Numbered from the stretch's first letter, positions 35,672 through 48,144 are shown. The stretch is 64,000 bases of DNA from Purpureocillium takamizusanense (GCF_022605165.1 NC_063076.1:434001-498000); one strand, 5' to 3'. Notes: generated from the letters alone by a model not told the origin. Numbers and translations: made by a program.

Positions 35672-37822
35672 GGCGAGGCAAGCCGAAATACCCTAAAGGA
35701 GCATAGCATGTATAAACGTGGCCGGCCGGCCAATCGATGGGGATTATGTGACATATGGACTATCAGCGACGGAGTTGCGGGCACGACAACTGATTTAGGT
35801 GGTGTCTGGCGTTCAGCGTTGACTTTCTCTTTAAGCGGGCTTTCTGGTATGCCGGCGATCGGACATGACATGCGATACCTGGGCCGGCGCGCACCAGGAG
35901 TTCAAATCCTCTTCTTTTATAATTTTCAGTTTTGGCTCGGAGGGGCGTCTGAAGACGCCAAATGAGCCGTCCACGAAAGTCGGGGTCGTGCCCGAGTTAT
36001 GCAGTACGATGGGTACTATACATAAGATATGTCTGACATACAGATGGTGCCGTGTTGGAGCCATGAAGTCCGTGACTTCCTACGCCTTAGCTTTGCGTGG
36101 CTTAGTGGTCTAGACGTTGGTGACTTGTGTGACTGTCGCTGGGTTCTGATCAGCGAGTTGAGCACATTACCATCAACCTGAACTCGGCAACGCATCAGCC
36201 AGCTATAGAGAAGCCCTACTCATATTCGATCCTGCGATCTGCCACTTAGAAAAACACATCAAGGAGCAGAATGATTTAGATCCATTTAGACCGCAGTTGA
36301 GCGATGCAGGGTGCTCAGTCTACTTGATCCCAAGCGAACATGAAGGTGATTGTCTCCAGGGTGCGTTGAGACAAAAGCACGGATTGAGGCTGTGAAACGT
36401 GCAACCCTGTATAACCTTAAATAACGGCCCGGTTGGCAACAGTTGGCAGGGATTTGTCCCTCCAATCCATCCAATCTCCGGGTGGTCTAGTTGGTTCATG
36501 GCGTCCGGCTGTAATTTGCCTCAGTTTAACCGGAATGTCGCGTGTTCGATTCACGCCCTGGAGATTTTCTTTTTGTCCCTGGCAGACCCTTGTTTTTTTT
36601 TGTTTGCTGCACTTCCTCTGCCACCACCACCCATGCCAGCTATTATTATCCTGCTGGTCCGTGGTCATCAACGCCTGCTAATAAATACCTATCAAACCAA
36701 CTGCCCCCGCGCCGCCCTTGCGTCACCATCCTTTCGTTTCGCTGTGGGCGTGCCACATCCATCTTCTCCGTCCTCGACGCAACTAACCCCTCTTTGCGCA
36801 ATGCGTAAACGGTTATTTCTTTCTTTTTCTTTGGCCTTTTCAATTTGGAAACTCGGTTGGTTCTGGTGGCCGGGTCGGTCGATGATAGATACCGTTTGTG
36901 GTTATTCCCCCCATGTGTAATCATCGACATCGGCAGACCTGCTGCGTGACAGATCTGGAACTGCACTTGTGGCGATTTGACTCCCATCCCTCGCCGCCGG
37001 GCCGCTTACTACTACTACGTTAGCATGCAAGTCATTGGGGGGTTTTTTTTTTGTTGTGTTGCCTTCGTCACTCACTCACTCACTGCGCTGTGGCCGTCGA
37101 TCTTGCTCCATAACCCCCCGCCCCCCCAAGCAGCAACCCGCAGTGCATCCACAAAACGGAGATCCCGCCTGTGGCGACTGTTCGTTCGTTCCCCCCTGGC
37201 ATCCCATCACCACCCCCCTCCGTGCCGGCCGGCAGGGGGCGATCGGCCGTCGGGCCTCGCAGGTACTAAGCAAGCTAAGTTACTATGCCGATGTGCGGCC
37301 GATTGTGTGGGTGTGTCCCGTCGGGCAACTGACCTCACCGACCGGGACGCGGCGGCTATTGGTGTTGTTGCTGGCGGTGAGCAGTTTGGGGCATGTCTGC
37401 ACACCTTGACACGCAGGGCACGCAGCGTCGACGTATACTGGACCACCATGTCACCATGCCACCACCGCAATGCCTGCTTTCGGCACGTCATCATGACCTC
37501 CTCTGCAAATGGCTACGTACGAAGCAGTTCGCAACGACATTAGACATGAGCCCCCACGACATCGGGTTGCATAAAGGCAGACGTCTTATTGCCGCTTTGT
37601 ATTCAACTTGGTGTGATTATTGTGTGTTCATTAGTCATAACATGGTCACCCGTCCGGGATATCCTCATGCTACTGGATCTGATGCCAATGAGTCCCTACC
37701 AGAAAGATTCGCTGGTCCAGTTTTGCGGCGACAGAGGCCGGTGTGCTCCCGTCTTCCTGAAGAGATATGAATCGGCAGAGCCCTGCCTTGGAAGCGGCGT
37801 GCTGTCACGTGCCCGGGTATTA
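35672..37822. other. Spacer after the sugar transporter, holding one tRNA gene
   Basis: About 2.1 kb, visibly AT-richer than the neighbourhood between 35.7 and 36.9 kb. Contains tRNA-Tyr at 36476-36564, T-runs after it and a CACT repeat near 37073. A tRNA A-box-like stretch near 36100 lacks a proper T arm. No protein gene supported. Confidence 0.5.
36476..36564 (+). tRNA. tRNA-Tyr (anticodon GTA) with a 14-base intron
   Basis: Cloverleaf built by hand. The acceptor stem is CTCCGGG (36476-36482) with CCTGGAG (36557-36563), one G-T pair. The D arm is 36485-36502. The anticodon stem is TCCGG/CCGGA (36504-36508 and 36530-36534), with GTA at 36511-36513. An intron at 36515-36528 sits one base 3' of the anticodon, the standard eukaryotic place. 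The variable loop is ATGTC, and the T arm is GCGTG-TTCGATT-CACGC (36540-36556). A T-rich RNA polymerase III stop follows directly. Tyr tRNAs of eukaryotes normally carry such an intron, which supports the call. Confidence 0.85.
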
Positions 37823-38617
37823 TCATGAGAATCCGCCCCGCTGCATGAGGTGCCGCTTGAGGATGTTGAGCTCCGCATCCATGTTGTTGTAGTTGGCGTA
37901 GTGAGGGACAAAGTTTTCCCTTTCGTAGGCCTCGGCGTCCATCTCCTCGTCCTCCTCGACGCTCTCCTCTGTCCTCTTGCTTCGGCTCGCCTGCGATTTG
38001 CCCTTGCCTTCTCCGTCCTTTGCCTTCCGCGGCCGTGATCCTTTCTTTGCTGAAGACGACTTATTGCTTGACCGAGAGGATGCTGACGACTTGCGGCTCT
38101 TGCCGTCTGAAGACGACGATGTGCCCACCTCGCGTTCAGTCGGCCACGTGGGCGCTACGCCTAGTTGCTGGTTCTGGGCTTCGGCACGCGCTGCCCACTC
38201 GGCGAAGCCGGTAGAGTGAAGTATGTTAAGAAATGACGATTCCATGTGGCATCGGGAGGGACCAGCCTCCATGCTCACGGGCACCCTCTCCATGGCGCGA
38301 GGATCGTTGGCGGCATCCATGCCGTCGTGGCTCGGCTCCTGATTGCTGGCTGCGGGATTGTTAGATTCAACGGCGCTGGCTGTTTGGCGGGCTTCATACC
38401 CATCTAAGAAAAGTGTCAGACATGCAAAGGCAGTCATAGGCAAAAGGGCATGGAGGACGAAAGAGGGGGAAGGGGACGGGGAGGGGTGCTGATGGTGCGA
38501 GCAGAGAGGCCCAGGCAGAGACGGATGTGTCCTGGCATCTGGCATGCCGGCCACGACACCGTTCCAGGCCTTCAGCCACTCATGCTTCAACGGCAGAGGG
38601 TGGTCGAAGAGAGACAT
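37823..38617 (-). CDS. Unassigned Lys/Ser-rich protein, 212 residues
   Basis: I do not recognise a family. Exons 38617-38560 and 38403-37823 join in frame (KHEWLKAWN to DGYEARQT) to 212 residues. A folded N-terminus (MSLFDHPLPLKHEWLKAWND) is followed by an amphipathic segment (SSFLNILHSTGFAEWAARA), a Ser/Lys/Arg-rich disordered region of about 50 residues with nuclear-localisation-like stretches, an acidic patch (ESVEEDEEMDAEAYERE) and a conserved-looking tail (NNMDAELNILKRHLMQRGG). This layout suits a nuclear accessory protein, but that is a guess. No signal peptide or membrane segment. The intron and the coherent coding frame support a real gene; the first exon is less certain than the second. 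Confidence 0.7.
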   Translation of the reverse strand: MSLFDHPLPLKHEWLKAWNGVVAGMPDARTHPSLPGPLCSHHQHPSPSPSPSFVLHALLPMTAFACLTLFLDGYEARQTASAVESNNPAASNQEPSHDGMDAANDPRAMERVPVSMEAGPSRCHMESSFLNILHSTGFAEWAARAEAQNQQLGVAPTWPTEREVGTSSSSDGKSRKSSASSRSSNKSSSAKKGSRPRKAKDGEGKGKSQASRSKRTEESVEEDEEMDAEAYERENFVPHYANYNNMDAELNILKRHLMQRGGFS

Positions 38618-39593
38618 TGGGTGCCGTGTGGGGACGATGTGCGCATGACATGCCTTGGGGCGCGTCGAGACGAGAGGCGGTCGCGTGTGCAGACGGACCA
38701 GCGAGGATGGCAAAGCGACTTACAACAGCAACAATGTCCAGTGATGATTCACTGACGAGAGAGACGGAGGAGGAGAGAGAGGATACCGGCCACGACAGGG
38801 CCCAATGCGGCGTTTGGGGGTTAGTCGGTTCGTGTTGGGCTGCCAAGGGGCTGCCGAGGAAGCTAGGCGCGCCCGGTCGACAGGAGGAATAGCAGACTTC
38901 GAGTGTGCTTGGGATCAGCAGCACATGCGAAAAATAAATATGTGCGAAGCCCGAAGCACGCAGGTGAGGAGAAGGACGATGATTTATAAAGCGTCCAGGC
39001 GCAGAGCACGGCTCCGGAGCGGACACGGGAACATGCAGGGCGGGAGACACGGGGGAGTATGAGAGAAACAGCGAGATTGTCACAGAGCGGCCGAGCCGTG
39101 TATATGTATCGGGTGCGACGCCCTCGTCACGTACGCGGCACATCAAAGCCGCAGGCCATTGCGGAGCCCCGGTGGAGAGGTTTAGGGAACGACAAGATCG
39201 CCCCGGCAGAGGGGGCCGACCGACCTCCTGGATGTGTCTAGGCCAGAGCCATGGGCAGACCGGGCGTGCGAGGTAGCGTCAAGGTCAGGAGCGCCGCGCT
39301 GCAGAGACGGAAGTGCGGCCGAATCGACGGCCTCGAGCGCTGTGTGGCACGTCGCATTGGGGCTCGCGCGACTCTCTGGGCCGGGCGGGGCGCTCATCCC
39401 CCTGCGGGCGGATGGCTGATGGCCGCCGGCGGGCAGAAGTCGTCGGGCCTGGTTCGCCGCCCCGGAACCGGGGGCGTTGTGGCAGCGGGAATGGGCGGCC
39501 AGCAGGCGTCGGACATGTAGGCCAGGCAGGCAGGCAAGCTGGCTGGCTGGCAGACTGGCAAGCGGACAGACAGACAAGCAAGCCAGAAGTGGC

Positions 39594-39690
39594 AGCAGCA
39601 GCAGTAGCAGCAGCAGTAGCAGCAGTAGCAGCAATAGCAGCAGCGGCGGCGGCGTCGGCGGCGGCGTCGGCGGCGGCGGCCCCTGGCGAA
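39594..39690. repeat. GCA then GGC trinucleotide repeat block
   Basis: Imperfect GCA/GTA copies pass into GGC/GTC copies. They read as poly-Ser, poly-Ala or poly-Gly depending on frame, but there is no supporting gene. Confidence 0.8.
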
Positions 39691-42085
39691 TCGAGGCGCC
39701 GGTCGCGAAACAGGAGAGGGAAGCACCGGGGGGTGGGCAGGCGTTCGTTCACGTTTGCGTCGCTGCGCTACGGTTGCGCTGTTGCTTGCTGTGCGGCGCC
39801 CGGGTCGGTCTATCGGTGCGGGCTGGACAAAACGCCGTTGGCGGCGTTGGAGAAGGACGTCGGCGCGGAGGCCAGCCAGGCGGGCGGCGGGCGGGCATTA
39901 TCGCCGTCGGCCGCTGCCCCGTGATTGGGCCCAGCGCCGTGTCGGTGATAATCAGGCGGATCGGCCGTAGGCAAAGGCTCTGTCCGGGTGCGCTGGTCGC
40001 CGGCGTGTCATCGCGGCTACCGGGACTCCGGTTCGCCCGTGGGCAGACAATCCGACGACAAAGACGTCGTGTTGGCCGGCCGCGAAACGCTCGTGTGCAT
40101 GTTGGCAGTGTGGCTCGTCGATTGTTGGGTGAAGAATGGCATCAAATCGTGAAGGGTGGTGGCCCCTCGGCGGGTGGGCTGACTGACTGGTCTGGCGTCA
40201 GTGACGATGGATGGGGGACGGGGGCACGGGCGGGAGGGGGCAGCAACGCCGCCACCAGATCCATCCGCCGTCGAAGAAGCGCCACCTCCGTCCAGGGCGA
40301 GGTGGATTGGCATCCATTTGCAAGGGGGCCAGCCCACAAGCTCCCCGTCCCCCCCAAGCTTGTCGCCGACCAGGTACGCAGTCCCGCACCTCACGCCAAT
40401 CCCCCGCCCTGGTAGTTACCTACTAACCTAGCAGTGCCAGCACCTGTCCCGTGGACGGAACGGCGCTTTCGTCATGCTCGTGCCTTCAGCCACCACCCGT
40501 GCCATGTCCAGGAGCCAGCCGGTCGTGCACGAGAGCCGATTCAAGACAAGGTCGAATGAGTTTCGGGAGGGGAGCCCCTTGTTCAACGGCGGACGCTGGT
40601 GCCGACGGGCCTCCTGCCCGACCAACAGCACATCGGATAGCCCCTGGTGCACATATGCACGAAGCATGTACGAGGCCGACGAGCTGCATCCGTCTCCCCA
40701 CCACGACGCGATCAGATTGCGGCAGATCTGCCATGCCAGGACCATTTATTTCTTGCCTGCGTCTTGGACTGGCAGTGGGCTGCTGGCTGGCGATCGAACC
40801 CTTGGGAAACATGCCGGGAAACTTGCCTGCCCGTTCCATCGTCGGTGGCCCGTCCGTGTGCGCAGAGCTCGGGTGCCACCGCAGTACGACCCTCGCTCGG
40901 ACCTTGGGTGGGCATGTGTCGTACCAACTCGGACTGACACTGCCGGCTCTGGTGGGAGGCGGATCGCGACGTGCATTTCTGAAGCCTCGTCAGCCAAAGT
41001 GTGACGCCGGCGTGTTTGTGTCGATAAGAGAGTTTTCGGGACTCGCTTGTGCTGGCTGACTCCTGAGTCCTGAGCCCTGCCTGCCCTGGGCACCCGCAAG
41101 CAGGGAAGAGTCGCCATCGCACTTTCCTGCTTGACATGCGCGCGCAGCGTAACATGAAGAGCCACCAAAAGCCCTAATTACTCGATGCTGCACGTGTCAT
41201 GACGAGACAGCGCCCGGCGAAACCCCCCCGCCTGCCATGTTCTACCGATTCCCCGGACAAGGGTCACGGAGGTACGCATGTACGGCTTGTCTCTGCATTC
41301 AGCAATGGCACCGTCTCAACATGGTCCCCGTTTTGTGCTCTGGTGATGACCTGCAGATGCTGCCGCACATCCGCCGGTACATGCTGCCTCGAAAGCCGCA
41401 GTCCCGACGACTCACCTCAGACACTACCTTACCTCGTCTACTACGCCACGACCCGCTCCCCGGCGTCTGGGTCCTTGGTGCCCGCCCGGTTGCTGCCGGT
41501 CGACCGGTGATATCGCTGCGGCCAGCAACCCATTGGCCGCTCGTCGTCGCTCGCAACGCCCAAGCACGGCGGCAGCGGAGATGAGCCACCACCGGCCGGC
41601 GATGCGTCCCTCCACCTGCGTTGACCGTGCATCATGAGCACGCTGGGTGCCATGGGTGCCTCCGTGACCCAGCGCTGGCGACAGAAGGCGGCTCTGCTCT
41701 CACAACAACAGCATTTTCTCGGCCCCCGTGCAACCCAGGCCCGAGGTTAAAACAATGTCGAGCCAAGACTGCTGTGGCACCACCTCATGGGCGAGATCGC
41801 TCGCGCCAGGGGAGCGACCATGTTACGCGACTGTTACGTACGTACGCAACAAGCATAGAGGTACTGCATGGCGTTGTCGCGTAGGAGAGTGAGGTGACGG
41901 TACTGCTTTGGGACTTTAGTGGTCTCCGGTCGTCCATTGTACAGTATGCTCCAGACGACCTTTTGCATACCGATTTTCGACCGGAGTCGGCGCCGCCAAC
42001 GACTGCGTCTCCCGATCACACTCTCATGCTGTCTCGTCGGCTCTCTGACTGCACGCGGGCCAAGGGTAGCGGACAAGCAACGACA

Positions 42086-42113
42086 TGGTGCCCACCGTAT
42101 GGTGCCCACCGTA
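42086..42113. repeat. 14-base tandem duplication
   Basis: TGGTGCCCACCGTA occurs twice head to tail. Recent small duplication in a non-coding spacer. Confidence 0.8.
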
Positions 42114-43623
42114 TGGGTCGCACAAGCTACGGTCGATGCCACACTTGGATGCGTCTGAGGGCGCGAATCGCCGGGATGGGCATGGCACTGTGTGTGTCTG
42201 GCATCGGCCGTAACAAACCTCCTTGGACTTCTCACTGTAATACGCCGCAGCACGATGCTCCGAATGCCTATCGCCGGTTAGTCTTGCATGCGCTCCACCA
42301 TCCAGCAGCTTGGCCGCACGCTCGTGAACCTGGACGAGTTCACAATAGCCCCGATGCAGCACCGGATGGGGCGCTCGGTTGATACCGATGTCTGAGACCT
42401 GCTCTCAACAAACAATCCGCCAAATCGACACAATGGCGCCGTGTCGCAAATTGACAAATGACTGACGGACGCAAGGTGCCATAGCTTGTGCCGACTGTGT
42501 TCATGGCACGATGATGGCGCAGGACATCGGATGCCTGATGACATCTTCCCCATTGTCCACGTCAGCGCCCTGGTCGGTCCAGGCAGGTCACAAGTTCGTC
42601 GTCCGGATCCGATTATGTGACCGAGTACACACCCTGGAGTCCGAAACGCCTGTTGGTCGCGTCCGTCCATCCCTGCGTCCATGTTGGAAGAGATGGCAGC
42701 TCGGAACATGGCCTGTTTTCTGGCAGGACAGGTCCAGTTGCCGATGCGAGGCTTGCCACCCCGATCGGCTTTAGGAGTCGGCCATGTCCTCTAAGAGCGC
42801 CTCGGACGTCCTGGGTCCGTACTTGACTCAAGTAATGTGCTGTAACCTTGCCATTGCCGAAGCCTCAAGTCCGCCGGAGCAATTTGTTGGTTCTGCGATG
42901 GTGACGTCCAACGTCACGTCAAGGAGCGTGTACTTTTGTAGAAGCGTGCGTCATGGCCCGATAAGACACGTGTCTCCCCAGTGTCTGTAAAGTACAATGC
43001 ATGCTCAGATCCTACTTTGCAAAGCTCTCTGGCCTTTGACGTGGCCGCTCGCCGTGCGGAAACTGCAGTTGACGGTCGTGGCGATGATCGAGCTGGGACA
43101 TGTCGTGATGGTTGACAACAGACGCCCCTTGATTTAATCGTAGATAGTCTGCTCCACCTCCGCTGCCGGATGAGCGGCTGCGCGGGTTGGGCGAGGATCT
43201 TCAGCTTTGGCAATGCTGCCGAGCGCTATCAAGAAGCAGAGCTGGGGACTCGCCGCGTACCTCCTTGCCGCATACGGCCAGTGACTACGGTTTTGCGAGA
43301 GGTTTGCGGAGAATCTCCTTACGACCGTTCTATCTGAGTTGTACAGAAAGCAATCCGTGATGCGATTGTCATCTGCCTATTATCCCGGGCTACCCTGTAG
43401 CTCTTTGGTACCTGAATTTTGGCAGCTCCATGTGACGTCTCCCCAACTCAGGGGTGCAATTCGCCGAGGCCCCACCAGCAGGTCGGACCTCACCAGACAC
43501 GTTCCAGCAACATCTTGTCCATTACCAATCGCGACCGACCTCGCCCACCGTGTCGTTGCCCAGAGCGCGTACCACAATGCGCTGAGCCCGACCTCGGAGT
43601 TTCGTTCGCTTCAATCGTCAGCC

Positions 43624-45622
43624 ATGGGCGCGCTGTCGCTCCTCGGCAAGGTCTACGGCCTCGACACCCTCGACACTCGCTTCACCTCAGCCTCGTCCGT
43701 TCCTTACCAGAGCATCATTGACGCGCGCGGCGATCCCGCTGCTGCCAAAGAAGCGGCAGCCAAGGCGCAGGCACGCGCGCAGCCGCCAAAATGGCAGACT
43801 CCCGAGTTTTGTCTCTACTATGTGGTCTTTCTGCTGGCGGTGCCGACCATGTTTTGGATCCCGTACACAGTCTCGCGTCGTGTGTTGCCCCCCCCCCCCC
43901 CCCTCTCCTCGTGATGATGTCGACGGTTCGGAAGGCACGTGCTGACTGGCTCTAGCATCGGACCCGAGATACCACAAGTATGAGCGCTTCTTGTCCGACG
44001 GCTGGATCCCCGGGCGCAAGGTCGACCTATCCGACGCACAGTACCACACGTTTCGAGGCAACCTGCCGTACATGGGCGCGCTGCTGCTCTTCCATCCGCT
44101 GCTGCGGAGGGTGTGGAATGCGGTCTATCAGCAGCCCGGGCGGACGTCAAGTGGCTCTGGGCGGCTGGAGCTGCGGGCGTCGTTTGATTTTGCCTTTGCC
44201 ATACTCTTTCTCCTTGCGCTGCACGGGGTGTCGGCGTTCAAGGTACTCGCCATTCTGTATGTCAACTACCAGATTGCGATGACGCTGCCGCGGAGCTACA
44301 TCCCCGCAGTTACATGGGTATTCAACATCTCTACGCTGTTCGCCAACGAGCTCTGCGAGGGGTACCGACTGCGGTGGCTGGCTGCCCACGTCGCGTCGGC
44401 CGACTCTGCGCTGGTGCAGTGGGGTGCATGGCTGGATGGCTTCGGCGGCATCATGTCCCGGTGGGAGGTGCTGTTCAACATTACCATTCTGCGGCTCATC
44501 AGCTTCAACATGGACTATTACTGGAGCATTGACAAGCGCTCTGCCAACGGGCTCGAGGTAAGGGATCCAGACCCGCAGCCGTACGATGTCGTCTAATACG
44601 CCCAAGAAGAAGCAGCTAGACCCGGCCAACCTGTCGGAGCGAGATCGCATCACCATCCCCGCCGACGTCCGGGACTTCACGTTTCGCAACTATGTCGCCT
44701 ATGCTGTGTACGCCCCGTTGTACCTGGTGGGGCCGATTTTGACGTTCAATGACTACATCTCCCAGCTCAAGCATCGGGCGAGCAGCATCGAGGCCTCGCG
44801 GACGATCCGATACGGCGTGCGATTCGTGCTTGTTTTTCTCGCCATGGAGCTGGTGCTGCACTTTGACTACGTCGGGGCCATCAGCAAGGCGAACCCGGTC
44901 TGGGGCGAGTACACGGCTGCGCAGCTGAGCATGCTGTCTTTTTTCAACCTGCACATCATCTGGCTCAAGCTGCTGCTGCCGTGGCGGCTTTTCCGGCTGT
45001 GGTCGCTCGTCGACGGCATCGATCCGCCCGAGAACATGGTGCGCTGCGTGAGCAACAATTACAGCACGCAGCTGTTCTGGCGGGCGTGGCACCGCTCCTA
45101 CAACCGATGGCTGATTCGCTACATTTACGTGCCGCTCGGGGGTTCGTCGTTCCGCAATTGGCGGGCGATTGCGCGGTCCATCGTCACGTACTTGCTGGTG
45201 TTCACGTTTGTCGCGCTGTGGCACGATATCCAGATGCGGCTGCTCATCTGGGGGTGGTTGATCGTCCTCTTCATGGTCCCCGAGTGGGCGGCGTCGGCGT
45301 TGTTCCCCAAGCGCAAGTGGGAGAGCCGACCTACCGAGTATCGGATGCTGTGCTGCGTAGGCGCTGTGGCCAACGTGCTCATGATGATGGCGGCGAACCT
45401 GGTCGGCTTCGCGGTTGGGCTGGACGGCCTCGAGAGCATCATCAAGGGGATCCTGCATGACTGGTCTGGTAAGTGTGCACCGTCCTTGTCGCATTGAGTT
45501 GGGCTAACGTTGCAGGTGTCATGTTTCTCGTGGTGGCATGCTCTTGTTTGTTTGTCGGCATCCAGGTCATGTTCGAGATTCGGGAAGAAGAAAAGCGCAA
45601 GGGAGCGACGCTGAAGTGCTGA
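43624..45622 (+). CDS. GUP1: GUP1-type membrane-bound O-acyltransferase (MBOAT)
   Basis: Multi-pass endoplasmic-reticulum acyltransferase that remodels GPI-anchor lipids; formerly named for a glycerol uptake effect (yeast knowledge). Exons 43624-43879, 43956-44557, 44607-45468 and 45516-45622 give 608 residues, all junctions in frame. Typical blocks are FLSDGWIPGRKVDLSDAQYH, FNMDYYWS, LFWRAWHRSYNRWLIRYIYV, PLGGSS and FTFVALWHDI, whose His (about residue 492) is the conserved MBOAT His. About ten hydrophobic segments are visible. The first intron holds a run of 16 C; its donor (43880) is chosen by frame. The C-terminus EIREEEKRKGATLKC is basic and cytosolic-like. It converges with the membrane-protein gene at 45740. 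Confidence 0.94.
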
Positions 45623-45739
45623 ATGACGACGGGCGCGTGCAGGGCGCGTGTAATTGGGGGGCCAGAACGGCATGAGTCGGCACGCAGCCTGCCAAGCAAG
45701 AATATCGGCTATTGTATGAAGTAAACATCTATAGCGAAC

Positions 45740-46660
45740 CTATACTACCGACGTCTCACGCTCTTTGGGCTGGATCGTGTTCATCTCGGCTTCGTCGTGC
45801 ACCACGCGATACGCAAGCTTGCCCTCCATGCCGAGCTTCGTCTCCGTAACCCATCTCCGCAGCCAAATGAGCCCGTAGGCGACTCCAAAGATGATGACAA
45901 TCCCGACGGCAATGCCAAAGACATAGGCGGCGACGTAGCCCCTCCCGCCGACGGCGTCGTGGTCGAGGAAGCTGTACGTGTAGAAGCCCTGGTCCGCGAG
46001 GGTCACGTACGCGACGGCAAGATAGCCCAGCAGGATGAGCACCAGCCACAGCAGGTGGACGGGCTCCGGGGGCGCGGTGCGGGGGACGACCAGCTCGAAC
46101 AGGGCGAAGAGCGAGTTCATGGCATGCTGGCTGACGTTGTGCCAGCCGTCGAAGGCGGTGGAGAACCAGACGCCCTTGTAGAGGACGGCCCAGAAGACGA
46201 TGGTGACGAGGAACGGCAGCGTGACGACGGTGGTGTAGAAGAGCGAGTGCAGGGCGCGCAGCGGCTGCGGCAGGCGCTCGAGCAGCGGCCTGCCGGTCAG
46301 GGCGTAGGTGCCGGTGTGGACCGACGCGGCGAGGAAGTAAAAGGCGAGGCCCCAGTAGGTGAGGACGGTGAAGTAGGAAAAGGACTGGCGCGCCTCGCGA
46401 CAGCCGCCGGCTGCGTCATGGCTGCATTCCCAACCGATGATGAAGAAGAGGGTCAAGAAGCCGTAGACGCACTGGGGGGAGGGGGAAGGGCCAGTCAGTC
46501 AGAGGAGACGAGATGGAAACAAAGACGGAAGGCGGAGACTCACGAAGAGGGCACGGACGGCAAAGAGCAGCCACGGGGAAAGCAGCCAAGACGTCTCGAA
46601 GCGATGCGTGGGATCCCAAGGGCCGGAGCCGAAGGAGAAGACGCCGCGAACGCGTGCCAT
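45740..46660 (-). CDS. Predicted multi-pass membrane protein
   Basis: Exons 46660-46544 and 46471-45740 give 282 residues. The first exon ends at a GTGAGT donor; the acceptor follows a CT-rich tract. About six hydrophobic helices are visible, for example LLSPWLLFAVRALFCVYGFL, FSYFTVLTYWGLAFYFLAA, TLPFLVTIVFWAVLY, LLWLVLILLGYLAVAYVTL and AAYVFGIAVGIVIIFGVAYG. A short basic/acidic C-terminal tail follows. The pattern (aromatic FxxFTxLTYWGL helix, then HxxTY) recalls FAR-17a/AIG1 or rolling-stone-like membrane proteins, but I cannot decide from sequence alone. No catalytic motif recognised. It converges on GUP1 with 117 bases between the two stop codons. Confidence 0.82.
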
Positions 46661-48144
46661 GAGGGCGACGACAAGGGCGGTGCGCTCCGCGACGAAACAG
46701 GGCAGGGCGGCGAGGCGAGACGAGGCGAGGAGGAGGAGGGTTGGGCGACGAGCGCCCGGCGTAGGTGTAGTCTATACAATCTTCGATGAGGACCCTGGAA
46801 AAATGATTCCTAGCACTTATGCGGCGTGGTATTCACCCTAAGGCCTTATGCGACGGCCCAGTAAGAGGACCCCTGCGGCGCCGTTTCCTCAAGTCGAGTC
46901 AGCCGACTGGGGGCTTCCCCCCGGAAGGGGCTGAGAGACCACGTCGCAGCTCGGCGCGCTCTGTCTCGAGAGCTCGACGTGTTGTGGCTTGAGACATGAA
47001 GCGGACAAGCCATGTTTGTGCTCTTGTTAGAGATTGGCCGGTTGTCGCGAGTTTTCGGCAGCGATGTTATGGTAGGTCGGTAGGGCTGGGCTGGTGAGAG
47101 GGTGAGCCTCAGGGGCTGATATGGCAGGTGCCACCCATGTAGCTGCCCACATACGGAAGGCGGCAAAGTACATGCATGTACCTCCCGCCAGGCACCGCCA
47201 ACCAGGATGGAGCAGCCTGGAGGAGTTGGGCGCGCGGCAGTTGGCTATCGGCACAGGCCGCCCGCGGTCTCCCCATCGCCTGGGCGGTAGGGCGCCATCC
47301 CTGTACCCGTAGCGCGTTGCACGTTGCACTAACCTTCCAGGTCCTGGAGTGGAGGTAGCAGCCGCTCGCCCATCAGGGCCGGGGTGCCTCCAAGGCGAAC
47401 GACGGTGCCGTCCCGGCGTTGGATGGGCTTTACTCAGCGACAGCCGCTTGCATTCAAGATTGTCTGTCGGCCCAACAAGATATTCCGCCGCCGCTCCATT
47501 GCGCAAGAGCGCTCTGGTGATGGGCAAAGGTGGGGGGGAAGGGTTTTCAGCTGTTCAAGCCGCGTTGGTGAGGCTGGAAAGGGGGAATGCATGTTGGAGC
47601 AAGGACGCTGGAATCGAAGAGAGCAATTGCGAAAACGAAGAGAGAAGATGCTTTCGGGCAACAGATGTGGCTGTGCTTGGTAGCGGCCGTTTCATGAACT
47701 TATGTATGTACAGTATGATAACTGCTGCCCCTGGCACGCGTGTCGCTCACTGCTTCTTTGGGCTATAGGCTGAGGCGCGTGTTGCGGCTGCCAGGGCCGG
47801 TGGCCGGCCGGACCGCATCTACCTCCTGTGGATTGACAGCCGCCGGGGGGGGAAGGGGGGCCTGGCGATGGGCAACGCGGTGTGCCGGCGGGCGGCCAGG
47901 GGACGTTAATTGAGCCCGCCCCGTGGCTCGGGTCGGCCAACGGCGGCGATGGGTAGGGTCGGAGGAAACCCTTGGAATAACGATAGTACGTAGTACGAGC
48001 ATGTAGTAATTTGAATTGGATGAAGGCACGATGGACGGGGCCGGGAGACATGGGCTGGGCGGGCCGCAGCGTGTTTGGTTTGGCTTGGTTTGGTTTGGTA
48101 TGAAGCAGTGCCTGTGCGTGCACATGACATGGGATGATGGATGG

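Larger units (their letters stand above)
38618..43623. other. 5-kb spacer between the 212-residue protein gene and GUP1
   Basis: No gene supported. GCA/GGC repeats at 39590-39690 create long Ser/Ala/Gln-rich open frames of no value. A 14-base tandem duplication lies at 42086-42113. The last 200 bases are probably the GUP1 leader. Confidence 0.45.

Noticed and set aside
35880..35925. GTTCAAATCC B-box followed by T-runs
   Set aside because: T stem has a mismatch and a wobble, and no A box or acceptor partner was found upstream.
36095..36170. tRNA-like stretch (TGGCTTAGTGGTCTAGACG)
   Set aside because: The would-be T loop reads GGTTCTGAT, and the stems do not close; perhaps a decayed tRNA.
37589..37828. 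79-codon frame with a signal-peptide-like start
   Set aside because: It begins with TTG, not ATG, and there is no Cys pattern or promoter support.
39477..40415. 312-codon frame with poly-Ser
   Set aside because: Driven by GCA/GGC repeats; no conserved segment on either side.
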